Below, piece by piece: positions 1 to 6,131 of a stretch of 7,198 nucleotides of DNA. Location of the stretch: contig JAEXBK010000102.1 of NCBI GenBank assembly GCA_023394035.1, forward strand, positions 1 through 7,198. The letters run 5' to 3'. Position 1 is the first letter of the stretch. Each line of letters begins with the position of its first letter. Origin of the DNA: Bacillota bacterium. Its GTDB lineage: Bacteria > Bacillota > Clostridia > Peptostreptococcales > Anaerovoracaceae. The notes below the pieces were generated by a model. That model had not been told where the DNA came from. It did no database searches and saw nothing but the letters and a program-made list of their open reading frames with translations. Made by a program: the position numbers and the translations under genes.

Positions 1-164
1 ATCCCCTTGTACTCAGCCCTGAAATTCGCTTTCCTCAAATCTCCGGCAGATAGCGTTTTCATCAAAATTCGCCAGAAAAATGACTGCTTTACAGGCTTTT
101 TCCTTTTGCCCCCGGATATTTTCATAACATCATCGAAATCTTTTTTTGTTACTTTTATTTTCAT
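1..164 (-). CDS. N-terminus of a gene leaving the window; possibly a lysophospholipid (1-acyl-glycerol-3-phosphate) acyltransferase
   Basis: An open minus-strand frame starts with ATG at 164-162 and runs without a stop to base 1, giving about 54 residues. Its ATG overlaps the stop of citXG as ATGA, so it is probably the next gene of the same operon and translationally coupled; no clear Shine-Dalgarno lies in front of it. The peptide begins MKIKVTKKDFDDVM, is rich in Lys and Arg, and contains FFWRILMKTLSAGDLRKANF. From memory this resembles the N-terminus of clostridial acyltransferases of the PlsC family, which have a basic stretch and then a 'hydrophobic-LS-x-x-DL' segment before the catalytic HX4D motif. 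That catalytic motif would lie outside the window and cannot be seen, so the family call is tentative. The reading frame itself is better supported than the function. Nothing ties such an enzyme to citrate metabolism. Confidence 0.5.
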   Translation of the reverse strand, partial: MKIKVTKKDFDDVMKISGGKRKKPVKQSFFWRILMKTLSAGDLRKANFRAEYKG

Positions 165-1459
165 CTAAGTCCGCACACCCATTCTTCAATACTCTTAAGA
201 AACATAGCGCCTGCAAGTATGTCAGCGCTTCCTCCGGGCGACAAATTCCTTTCGATAAATTCATCATCAAGCGCACTTATTGCCGTTTCAGCAGCTTTTT
301 CGCCGAGCTTTCCCGATGCTATCCCCTCGAATATATCCTTTGCCGCTTTCCTCGCAAAATCAAAGCCGGCAAGACCGCCCCTGAACAAAAGATTCGTGTC
401 TTCACATTTCGATATGGCATACATAAGCGCCGCATGAGCTCCGAAATCAGACATAACTTCGTAAACCGCTTTGACCGTTTTAAAGCCCAAAACAGCTTCC
501 GCCATCGCACCGCCTGCTCCGTATTTTGCCTTCACCTCTTCGCCGTGAGTGTAGTACGAGGCTTCGGCGGATTTAAGACAAAACAGGGTATTTGATATAC
601 GCTTTGATTCATCAAAAATATCGCTGCCTGAAATAAGGCACCTTCCCGCCGCATAGATAAGTATTCCGAGCATAAACACCGCACCTCTGTGGGTATTTAT
701 TCCGCCGCTCGCCTCAAGCATATTATTTTCGGCATCAATTCCTATTTTTTTTAAGGCTTTGGATGATTCCGTATCATCGCTATTTTTGCTCCTTAGTCCG
801 AGCAGCGCCGCATCATGAAAATAGCTTTTTAGCGACCTTGCGCTTTTCTTGAGCAGTGCAAGATTCATATCATCATGAGCTCCGCAGTTTTCGGCATCGA
901 CAAGACCGGGCTTCGGTGTCAGCTCCGCTTCGTTTATAAGAGCCTCCACCGCCCTGTCAGAAAGCTCCTCGGCAGCAAACTCCGATAAAACGACTTCGGT
1001 TTTCTCGGTTATCGCAGAAAGCCCGTGAGCCCTTGACCTGCTGCATTCAAATACATCGCTTCCGCACACGATACATTTTCTGCGTTTGCCGCGTGAAAGC
1101 TTTGATCCGTCAGACGCTATAACATCTATGTCGAACAGCCTCCCAGCTTTGTGTGTTTCTTCTATTTCGATACACCTTTGCTTTATTATTTCAGGATCGC
1201 CGTCATAGACAAAAAACGCTTCCGAACCTGTTTTCCTAACTTCTATTTCCATGAAAACAGGCTCACCGAGGATTTCGCCTATAAGCGAAGCTCCGCTTAT
1301 GAAAGCAATATCGGAAAGCTCGCTTCTTTTGATCTCCCCTGCCATGTTCATCGTAAAGCATATTATTGGTTTTCGATATTTGTTTATCAGTAAACTCTGC
1401 TTGTTTGCCCGCGCTTCACGGGCAAGCAGCATTTCTTCCATCGTAACATGTTCTTCCAT
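161..1459 (-). CDS. citXG: CitX-CitG fusion: holo-citrate lyase synthase / triphosphoribosyl-dephospho-CoA synthase
   Basis: A 432-residue two-domain protein for making and attaching the citrate lyase prosthetic group. Residues about 8-160 are CitX, which transfers phosphoribosyl-dephospho-CoA to the apo acyl carrier protein. They show AREARANKQ near the start, GRLFDIDV at 106-113 and a Cys/His-rich stretch at 129-146 (C129, C132, C139, H145). Residues about 165-432 are CitG, which condenses dephospho-CoA with ATP to give the triphosphoribosyl precursor. They show TPKPGLVD at 181-188, CGAHDDM at 192-198, GGINTHRGA at 252-260 and SPGGSADILA at 407-416. Fused CitX-CitG proteins are known, for example in Haemophilus. 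The start codon shares one base with the stop of the upstream gene (TGATG) and has no good Shine-Dalgarno, so translation is probably coupled. Residue 7 is an alternative Met start. The presumed substrate is the product of the divergent citD. Confidence 0.93.
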   Translation of the reverse strand: MEEHVTMEEMLLAREARANKQSLLINKYRKPIICFTMNMAGEIKRSELSDIAFISGASLIGEILGEPVFMEIEVRKTGSEAFFVYDGDPEIIKQRCIEIEETHKAGRLFDIDVIASDGSKLSRGKRRKCIVCGSDVFECSRSRAHGLSAITEKTEVVLSEFAAEELSDRAVEALINEAELTPKPGLVDAENCGAHDDMNLALLKKSARSLKSYFHDAALLGLRSKNSDDTESSKALKKIGIDAENNMLEASGGINTHRGAVFMLGILIYAAGRCLISGSDIFDESKRISNTLFCLKSAEASYYTHGEEVKAKYGAGGAMAEAVLGFKTVKAVYEVMSDFGAHAALMYAISKCEDTNLLFRGGLAGFDFARKAAKDIFEGIASGKLGEKAAETAISALDDEFIERNLSPGGSADILAGAMFLKSIEEWVCGLR

Positions 1460-2403
1460 CAGCGCATCAGACTCTGATTATTCATATCATCGAGTTTTTT
1501 CAGATTGTCTACGGAGTGCTCGCCTACGCATCCGACCATCATGTAGCATTTGTTGAACTGGTCGTATATGAAGTGGTTCAGTAGATGAAATTCCTTTATC
1601 ATGCCGGTTCTCGAAACGTGTGTGCGCGGTCCCGTGCACGGATGTATCATGCCGTCGATGCTTACATGGCTGTCATCCTGATAGCATATAGGAAGATCGG
1701 CATCTATGAGCTTTTGAACCATGCTTTCGAGCTGTTCAAGGTCTATATCCGGCTCATGATCAGGAAATTCCATGATAAAGCCGTGCTTTACATCGCCGTG
1801 CTTACACCTTGCGACCTCATCAGCCGGCATACAATATTCGCATAAATCCTCTGCGGTATGCGACATAAGTCTGTACGGCAGCGAGCTGTATACTATGTCG
1901 TAAACATCCTGCGGCACCGGCCCGAATAGATTAGGTCTTGTTATTACAACCTCTTCACCTATTCCGATCAGAAGATCCGCATTCATTCCGAGCACCTTAT
2001 ATATGAGGTCAAAATGCTCTATGATTACACGCTTCCCTCTTTTTACTGCCTGCATTATCGCATCGGCAAGCATCGACAGCTGTGAAAATCCCATCTCGAA
2101 TCTGATGTCAAGATGATATGTATGCGGCGTAAAAAAGCCCATCTCATTATCCTGCTCCATTATCGGAAGCGGTCTTACATTAACACCGTCGTCATCGTTT
2201 GTCAGCTCAAGTCCCGGAAACATTCCTTTTATGAGAGCGCTCTTTCCTGAGCCGGCCTCGCCTATGACGCCTATTATCTTGTCAAACGGCGAAAGATACT
2301 GCTGTGAGATCTGAATACCGAGATCATATATACGCTTCCTTCCTCTCGGAGCGTAATAAGTGCTGTATATGTGGCTGTTAAGCCTGCTATCAGTTGCTGA
2401 CAT
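1459..2403 (-). CDS. P-loop NTPase with C-terminal AlaRS second-additional-domain-like (tRNA_SAD-like) region, unknown function
   Basis: A 314-residue protein of unknown role, sandwiched between citC and citXG. The N-terminal part has a Walker A motif, GEAGSGKS at 48-55, after a hydrophobic strand (KIIGVI). A possible Walker B is RVIIEHFD at 125-132. The C-terminal half recalls the editing domain of alanyl-tRNA synthetase and AlaX: SHTAEDL at 181-187 looks like the HTAxHLL motif with the second His replaced by Asp, and PCTGPRTHVSRTG at 255-267 looks like the C-G-G-T-H-V...TG motif with two extra residues between Cys and His. Between these lies a Cys/His cluster (C188, C191, C200, H202, H207) that could bind metal. 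I recall database proteins named 'alanine-tRNA synthetase second additional domain-containing protein', which this may match, but I cannot check. The start overlaps citC by 14 bp and has its own strong ribosome binding site. No signal peptide or membrane segment is seen, so it is presumably cytosolic. A role in citrate lyase maturation or control is inferred from position alone. Confidence 0.85.
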   Translation of the reverse strand: MSATDSRLNSHIYSTYYAPRGRKRIYDLGIQISQQYLSPFDKIIGVIGEAGSGKSALIKGMFPGLELTNDDDGVNVRPLPIMEQDNEMGFFTPHTYHLDIRFEMGFSQLSMLADAIMQAVKRGKRVIIEHFDLIYKVLGMNADLLIGIGEEVVITRPNLFGPVPQDVYDIVYSSLPYRLMSHTAEDLCEYCMPADEVARCKHGDVKHGFIMEFPDHEPDIDLEQLESMVQKLIDADLPICYQDDSHVSIDGMIHPCTGPRTHVSRTGMIKEFHLLNHFIYDQFNKCYMMVGCVGEHSVDNLKKLDDMNNQSLMR

Positions 2404-3418
2404 CTAATCCTCCTTGCGCATACCGCTTTCTAAGATAATCAAAGGTCGCCTCCGGAACGAGGTTCCTTATTTCGTCCGTCTTCCCCTCAGAAAAAAGTTT
2501 TCTGACAAGGCTCGCGCTTATTATTTCCCCTTCTTCAGAAGATTTTATGCGCTCTATTTCTTTTACTTCTATACCCTTTTTCGGAAGAAATTCCTTCATC
2601 GCTTCGTTATATTTTCTCGTAAGTGCGGAAATCGGTTCACTGCCGATAAATCGCTTTGTTATGCCGAAAGCCTTCGCAAAATATTTTGCGAATATCTCCA
2701 TGTCGAGCCCGCATTTGGCATAAGAAGCCCCGTCCCTGTTCTTGAGAAAATACGTCGGAAATGTGGCTTGTGAAACGAGATAAGGACCGGTTTGCATAAC
2801 CGTGATATTTTTGATGTCGCTCAAGCACTCTTTTGCGAGCTGAAATCTGTCTTCCGCAGGGAAAGTGCCCTTATCCTCGGATACGACAAATACAAATACC
2901 CTGTCACATTCCTCCGCCGCCCTCATCGCAAGTGCTCTGTGACCGAGCGTAAACGGATCGCAGTTCATGACGATTGCACCGACATTTCCCTTTTCAGGCT
3001 CCGCCCCCGCCTTTTCGGCAAGCGATCTTACAAATACTTCAGCGCCGTTTTTGATGTTCTCCATAAGAAGAACGTTCTTTGATGATGCGACCGGATAAAA
3101 GAACAGCCCCTCGAACATCAGGCGGTTTGCCGGCTTCGTATATAAGAAGAGATGTCTTACTCCGCGATCAAAGGCCTCACGGCTTATCTCGGTAAGCACC
3201 TTAGCCGTCATATCCTCTCCGCGTGCGCTTTCGTCGACGGCAACATATTTTACGACATTTCCGTCAAGAGATGCCGTAGCCGTTATATTTCCTTCATCGT
3301 CAAAAGCGTTAACCGTAAAGTCCGGAAAAGAGTCATAAACGAGACCTTGTCGTCCTATGAAATCAAGCCAGGATTTTTCTCTTATGCTGCCCCTAAGAGA
3401 TATGGTTTCAGTGTACAT
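2390..3418 (-). CDS. citC: [Citrate (pro-3S)-lyase] ligase (acetate:SH-citrate lyase ligase), CitC
   Basis: The 342-residue protein activates citrate lyase by using ATP and acetate to acetylate the thiol of the prosthetic group on the acyl carrier protein, releasing AMP and pyrophosphate. The N-terminal third is GNAT-like (about 30-120, including VDESARGEDM at 61-70 and LFLYTKPANRLMFEGL at 90-105). The rest is the nucleotidyltransferase-type domain, with the HIGH-like motif in MNCDPFTLGHRAL (151-163, TLGH at 157-160), VVSEDKGTFPAEDRF at 178-192 and the distal ISASLVRKLF at 299-308. Length and motif order fit the CitC family. The ATG at 3418 is preceded by GGAGG with a 10-base gap. It is the first gene of the leftward operon and faces away from citDEF, whereas in Klebsiella citC heads a single citCDEFG operon. 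Its 3' end overlaps the next gene by 14 bp. Confidence 0.95.
   Translation of the reverse strand: MYTETISLRGSIREKSWLDFIGRQGLVYDSFPDFTVNAFDDEGNITATASLDGNVVKYVAVDESARGEDMTAKVLTEISREAFDRGVRHLFLYTKPANRLMFEGLFFYPVASSKNVLLMENIKNGAEVFVRSLAEKAGAEPEKGNVGAIVMNCDPFTLGHRALAMRAAEECDRVFVFVVSEDKGTFPAEDRFQLAKECLSDIKNITVMQTGPYLVSQATFPTYFLKNRDGASYAKCGLDMEIFAKYFAKAFGITKRFIGSEPISALTRKYNEAMKEFLPKKGIEVKEIERIKSSEEGEIISASLVRKLFSEGKTDEIRNLVPEATFDYLRKRYAQGGLDVSN
2409..2415 (-). promoter_or_regulatory. Strong ribosome binding site inside the end of citC, for the P-loop/SAD-like gene
   Basis: On the minus strand AAGGAGG lies 5 bases before the ATG at 2403. It is inside citC coding sequence, just before the citC stop at 2390-2392. 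It supports 2403 as the true start and indicates that this overlapping gene initiates efficiently on its own, unlike citXG downstream. Confidence 0.75.
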
Positions 3419-3428
3419 TTTCGTGTTT

Positions 3429-3433
3429 CCTCC
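3429..3433 (-). promoter_or_regulatory. Ribosome binding site of citC
   Basis: Minus-strand GGAGG lies 10 bases upstream of the citC ATG at 3418. The only in-frame start with such a site is this one, which sets the left border of the divergent regulatory region. Confidence 0.65.
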
Positions 3434-3443
3434 GCTTAACGAC

Positions 3444-3472
3444 AGTATATCCTAAACGCTTCGCTTTGAAAA
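3444..3472 (-). promoter_or_regulatory. Candidate sigma-A promoter for the leftward citC operon
   Basis: Read on the minus strand, a -35-like TTTTCA (3472-3467, 4 of 6 consensus bases) is followed after 17 bases by TATACT (3449-3444, 5 of 6). Transcription would start near 3437, giving a very short leader of about 20 bases that still includes the GGAGG. The -35 is weak, which fits a promoter needing an activator, but other AT-rich hexamers in the region could also serve. Confidence 0.45.
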
Positions 3473-3480
3473 GCTATAGC
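3463..3480. repeat. Two adjoining small palindromes over the citC promoter candidate
   Basis: GCTTTGAAAAGC (3463-3474) is an inverted repeat with 5-base arms and a 2-base centre. GCTATAGC (3473-3480) is a perfect 8-bp palindrome sharing its first GC. The first covers the -35 element proposed for citC. They are too short for a terminator and have no T-run; an operator half-site role is possible but unproved. Confidence 0.35.
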
Positions 3481-3526
3481 ATAATATTGATTGAAAAAAA
3501 CATGATTGTATTATATAATATTGATT
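3481..3526. repeat. Perfect 12-bp direct repeat (ATAATATTGATT) flanking the citD promoter, candidate operator pair
   Basis: ATAATATTGATT occurs exactly at 3481-3492 and again at 3515-3526, a 34-bp period or roughly three helical turns, so both copies lie close to the same DNA face. The first copy runs into the -35 element and the second overlaps the -10 element of the rightward promoter. Citrate lyase operons elsewhere are controlled by GntR-type or two-component regulators acting on AT-rich sites, so a regulator-binding role is reasonable. The AT-richness of the region means coincidence is not excluded. Confidence 0.55.
3491..3519 (+). promoter_or_regulatory. Near-consensus sigma-A promoter for citDEF-fumarase operon
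   Basis: TTGAAA at 3491-3496 (5 of 6) and TATAAT at 3514-3519 (6 of 6) are separated by exactly 17 bases. Transcription would begin near 3526 and give a leader of about 43 bases before the citD ATG. The -10 sits within a 10-bp palindrome, ATTATATAAT (3510-3519). This is a strong core promoter, so regulation would more likely be by repression or roadblock at the overlapping repeats than by rescue of a weak promoter. Confidence 0.65.
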
Positions 3527-3554
3527 AATTGTTATAGTACAGTTCCTTTTGAGC

Positions 3555-3561
3555 AAGGAGG
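3555..3561 (+). promoter_or_regulatory. Ribosome binding site of citD
   Basis: AAGGAGG is a full anti-Shine-Dalgarno match, with 7 bases to the ATG at 3569. It fixes the citD start. Confidence 0.8.
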
Positions 3562-3568
3562 CAAATAA

Positions 3569-3838
3569 ATGTCCGAGATAATCAAAAAGGCATCCGCAGG
3601 CACAATGGAGTCAAGCGATGCGTATGTGGAAATAGAACCCGGAAACGGAAATATAGAGCTTAGTCTCGAATCCGTAGTTTCGGAGCAGTTCGGCGACTCC
3701 ATAAAAGAGCTTGCGCACGAAGTTCTCTCTTTATGCGGCGTAACCTCAGCAATTTTAAGGATAACGGATCGCGGCGCACTCGACTGCGTCATCCGTGCCA
3801 GAATCGAAACTGCGGTAAATCGCGGAAAGGAGAATTGA
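3569..3838 (+). CDS. citD: Citrate lyase gamma subunit (acyl carrier protein), CitD
   Basis: An 89-residue acyl carrier subunit of the citrate lyase complex. It carries the phosphoribosyl-dephospho-CoA group whose terminal thiol holds acetyl and then citryl. The conserved N-terminal block AGTMESSD (10-17) matches the family signature AGTLESSD. By alignment from memory with Klebsiella CitD (Ser14), Ser15 is the attachment site. The C-terminal signature DRGALDCVIRARIETA (67-82) is also present, and the length is typical. It is the first gene of the rightward operon, with a strong ribosome binding site, and its stop is separated by one base from the citE start. Its modification depends on the divergently encoded CitXG and its acetylation on CitC. 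Confidence 0.95.
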   Translation: MSEIIKKASAGTMESSDAYVEIEPGNGNIELSLESVVSEQFGDSIKELAHEVLSLCGVTSAILRITDRGALDCVIRARIETAVNRGKEN

Positions 3839-3839
3839 T

Positions 3840-4718
3840 ATGCGCCGTTCAATGCTTTTTATCCCGGGAAACACCCCGAACCTTTTGATAAACGGGAACT
3901 GCCTCGGAGCGGACTCCGTTATCTTTGACCTTGAGGATGCTGTCTCTCCTGCCGAGAAGGATTCTGCAAGAATACTCGTAAGAAATACTATGAGATACCT
4001 TGATTTCAGAGGAATTGAGATAGTCGTCAGAATAAATTCAACAGATACGCCTTACTGGAAACGCGACTTGGACGAGATCATGCCCGAAAAGCCTGCTGAC
4101 ATCCTGCTTCCTAAGACAAATTCGAGAGACGATGTAATTGCGGTAGACATCTATATGGCTGAGGTAGAAGATAAGCTCGGTCTTAAACGCAACACCGTCA
4201 AGCTGATGCCGCTTATCGAAACGGCGCTCGGTCTCGAAAATGCTTTTGATATAGCATCGTGCTGCGAAAGAATATCCGGGCTTTTCCTCGGAGCCGAAGA
4301 TCTTACAGCCGACCTTCGCTGCAAGCGCACCAAGGAAGGCAAGGAAATAGATTACGCAAGAAGCCGCATGGTCGCATGTGCAAGAGCCGCCGGAGTCGAA
4401 GTCATAGACACACCTTTTACGGATGTAAACGATGACGAAGGTATATATGCAGATGCTTCATATGCAAAAGCTCTCGGTTTCTCCGGCAAATCTGCCATTT
4501 CGCCGAGACATGTCGGAGCTATCAATGAGGTATTCAGCCCGTCCGAAAAGGACATCGCATACGCTTACGAAGTCATGGAAGCGATAAGAATAGCAAAGGA
4601 ACAGGGTCGCGGAGCGATAGCTCTCCACGGCAAGATGGTCGATGCACCTATAGTTTCAAGGGCTGAACAGACAATAGCAATGGCAGAAGCTCTCGGGCTC
4701 GGAAAGGAGCGCATATAA
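3840..4718 (+). CDS. citE: Citrate lyase beta subunit (citryl-ACP / citryl-CoA lyase), CitE
   Basis: The 292-residue beta subunit cleaves citryl-ACP into oxaloacetate and regenerated acetyl-ACP. It belongs to the HpcH/HpaI aldolase superfamily of TIM barrels. Visible signatures are RSMLFIPGN (3-11), DSVIFDLEDAVSPAEKDSAR (25-44), VRIN (63-66), LMPLIETALGLENA (122-135), GAEDLTADL (151-159), GFSGKSAISPRHV (213-225) and HGKMVDAPIVSRA (263-275). E127 and D154 are the likely magnesium ligands, and R64 the likely carboxylate-binding arginine, by family analogy. The length is normal for CitE. AAAGGAG in the last codons of citD serves as its ribosome binding site. The stop codon directly abuts the citF start in the same frame. 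Confidence 0.95.
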   Translation: MRRSMLFIPGNTPNLLINGNCLGADSVIFDLEDAVSPAEKDSARILVRNTMRYLDFRGIEIVVRINSTDTPYWKRDLDEIMPEKPADILLPKTNSRDDVIAVDIYMAEVEDKLGLKRNTVKLMPLIETALGLENAFDIASCCERISGLFLGAEDLTADLRCKRTKEGKEIDYARSRMVACARAAGVEVIDTPFTDVNDDEGIYADASYAKALGFSGKSAISPRHVGAINEVFSPSEKDIAYAYEVMEAIRIAKEQGRGAIALHGKMVDAPIVSRAEQTIAMAEALGLGKERI

Positions 4719-6131
4719 ATGAACAAGACGGTAAAAACGCTTAGAGAAGCAATCGAACTCACCGGGCTTTCAGACGGAATGACAGTCTCCTTCCACCACC
4801 ATCTGAGAAACGGTGACTATGTGCTAAACATGGTCATGGAAGAAATAGCAAGCCTCGGCATACACGAGCTCACGGTAAATGCAAGCTCACTTTTCGACTG
4901 TCACGCACCTCTCCTTGAACACATAGAAAACAATGTAGTCAAAAAGCTTTGCTGCAATTACATGGCGGCAGGTATCGGGCATGCCGTTTCCGAAGGCGTT
5001 CTCAAAGAACCCGTAGAATTCAGAACGCACGGCGGTCGTCCAAGTGCGATAGAGCTCGGCGTAACGCCTATAGACGTTGCTTTTGTTGCCGCTCCTACCG
5101 CCGATACTATGGGTAACTGCTCAGGTAAATACGGCAAATCTGCGTGCGGAAGCCTCGGATATGCTTTTCCTGATGCGATGAATGCAAAGCACGTCGTAGT
5201 CATAACCGATAATCTCGTGCCTTACCCGTTTCTCGACTGGTCGATTCCGGAAACATATGTAGACTATGTAGTTGAGGTCGAGGCCATCGGAAATCCTAAC
5301 GGAATAGTTTCGGGCACCACAAAGATAACGCGCGATCCCGTAGGGCTTGTAATGGCGCAGCATGCGGCACAGGTCATTAAACATTCCGGACTTCTGAAGG
5401 ACGGCTTTTCATTTCAGACGGGCGCAGGCGGTGCTTCGCTTGCGGCAGCAAAATTCCTCAAGGATATAATGCTCAAGGAGGATATACGCGGCAGCTTCGG
5501 ACTCGGCGGAATAACAGGCTACATGGTAGATATGCTAAATGCAGGATGCTTCGAATCCCTGCTCGATGTTCAGTGCTTTGACCTTAAGGCTGTTGAATCC
5601 ATCAGAAACAATCCGTTCCACAGGGAAATTTCGGCATCCCACTATGCTTCGCCGTCATCAAAGAGTGCAGTCGTAGACTCGCTCGATGTCGTAATACTAG
5701 GAGCAACTGAAATAGATACCGATTTCAACGTAAACGTGCATACGGATTCAAACGGATACATAATGGGCGGTTCAGGCGGTCACAGCGATACTGCAGCCGG
5801 CGCAAAGCTCTCTATGATAATAGCACCGATGTTCAGAGCACGCCTACCTATAGTCACAGACAGAGTAAACTGCATATCAACACCGGGACGCGATATAGAC
5901 GTGCTCGTAACTCAGGGCGGCATAGCCGTAAATCCTAAGGCTTCAGAGCTTAAGTCAAGACTCATGGACGCTGGGCTTCCTGTAATAGACATACACGACC
6001 TAAAATCAAAGGCGGAGCGCATAACAGGCGTTCCTAAGCGTCTCAAAAAAGGAGACCGTGAGGTTGCAAAGGTCATTTACAGGGACGGTTCGCTGCTCGA
6101 TACGATTTACAATGTAGGAGAAAAACGATGA
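4719..6131 (+). CDS. citF: Citrate lyase alpha subunit (citrate:acetyl-ACP transferase), CitF, short N-terminus
   Basis: The 470-residue alpha subunit exchanges acetyl for citrate on the acyl carrier protein, giving citryl-ACP and acetate. Conserved CitF blocks are present throughout: MTVSFHHHLRNGDYVLNMVM (21-40), THGGRP (103-108), SACGSLGYAF (141-150), FQTGAGGASLAAAKFL (232-247), GLGGIT (261-266), EIDTDFNVNVHTDSNG (331-346), GGSGGHSDTA (350-359) and GIAVNP (401-406). Compared with E. coli and Klebsiella CitF (about 508-510 residues) it lacks roughly the first 40-45 residues, starting just before the 'LxEAIxxxGLxDGM' region. It cannot be extended upstream, because the citE TAA lies immediately before the ATG in the same frame. 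The core is intact, so the enzyme should be active. GGAAAGGAG at the end of citE is the ribosome binding site. The stop overlaps the next start by 4 bp. Confidence 0.95.
   Translation: MNKTVKTLREAIELTGLSDGMTVSFHHHLRNGDYVLNMVMEEIASLGIHELTVNASSLFDCHAPLLEHIENNVVKKLCCNYMAAGIGHAVSEGVLKEPVEFRTHGGRPSAIELGVTPIDVAFVAAPTADTMGNCSGKYGKSACGSLGYAFPDAMNAKHVVVITDNLVPYPFLDWSIPETYVDYVVEVEAIGNPNGIVSGTTKITRDPVGLVMAQHAAQVIKHSGLLKDGFSFQTGAGGASLAAAKFLKDIMLKEDIRGSFGLGGITGYMVDMLNAGCFESLLDVQCFDLKAVESIRNNPFHREISASHYASPSSKSAVVDSLDVVILGATEIDTDFNVNVHTDSNGYIMGGSGGHSDTAAGAKLSMIIAPMFRARLPIVTDRVNCISTPGRDIDVLVTQGGIAVNPKASELKSRLMDAGLPVIDIHDLKSKAERITGVPKRLKKGDREVAKVIYRDGSLLDTIYNVGEKR

Noticed and set aside
146..595. Plus-strand open frame of 149 codons at the left end
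   Set aside because: It is antisense to the CitG part of citXG and the start of the next minus-strand gene. The product has no family features and no convincing start site.
1459..2403. Reading the P-loop/SAD-like gene as a stand-alone alanyl-tRNA editing protein (AlaX)
   Set aside because: The zinc motifs are altered (HTAED; CTGPRTH) and a Walker A P-loop occupies the N-terminal part, so simple AlaX activity is not supported.
3463..3480. Possible intrinsic terminator in the divergent region
   Set aside because: Stems are only 4-5 bp, GC-poor and lack a following T-run, and the position is upstream of both operons, where a terminator is not expected.
3419..3568. Riboswitch or small RNA in the intergenic region
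   Set aside because: The predicted leaders are only about 20 and 43 bases and the region is AT-rich with no long stable pairing, so there is too little room for a known riboswitch fold.
4958..5384. Minus-strand open frames of about 80-87 codons within citF
   Set aside because: They are shadows of the well-supported citF coding sequence, with no independent signal.
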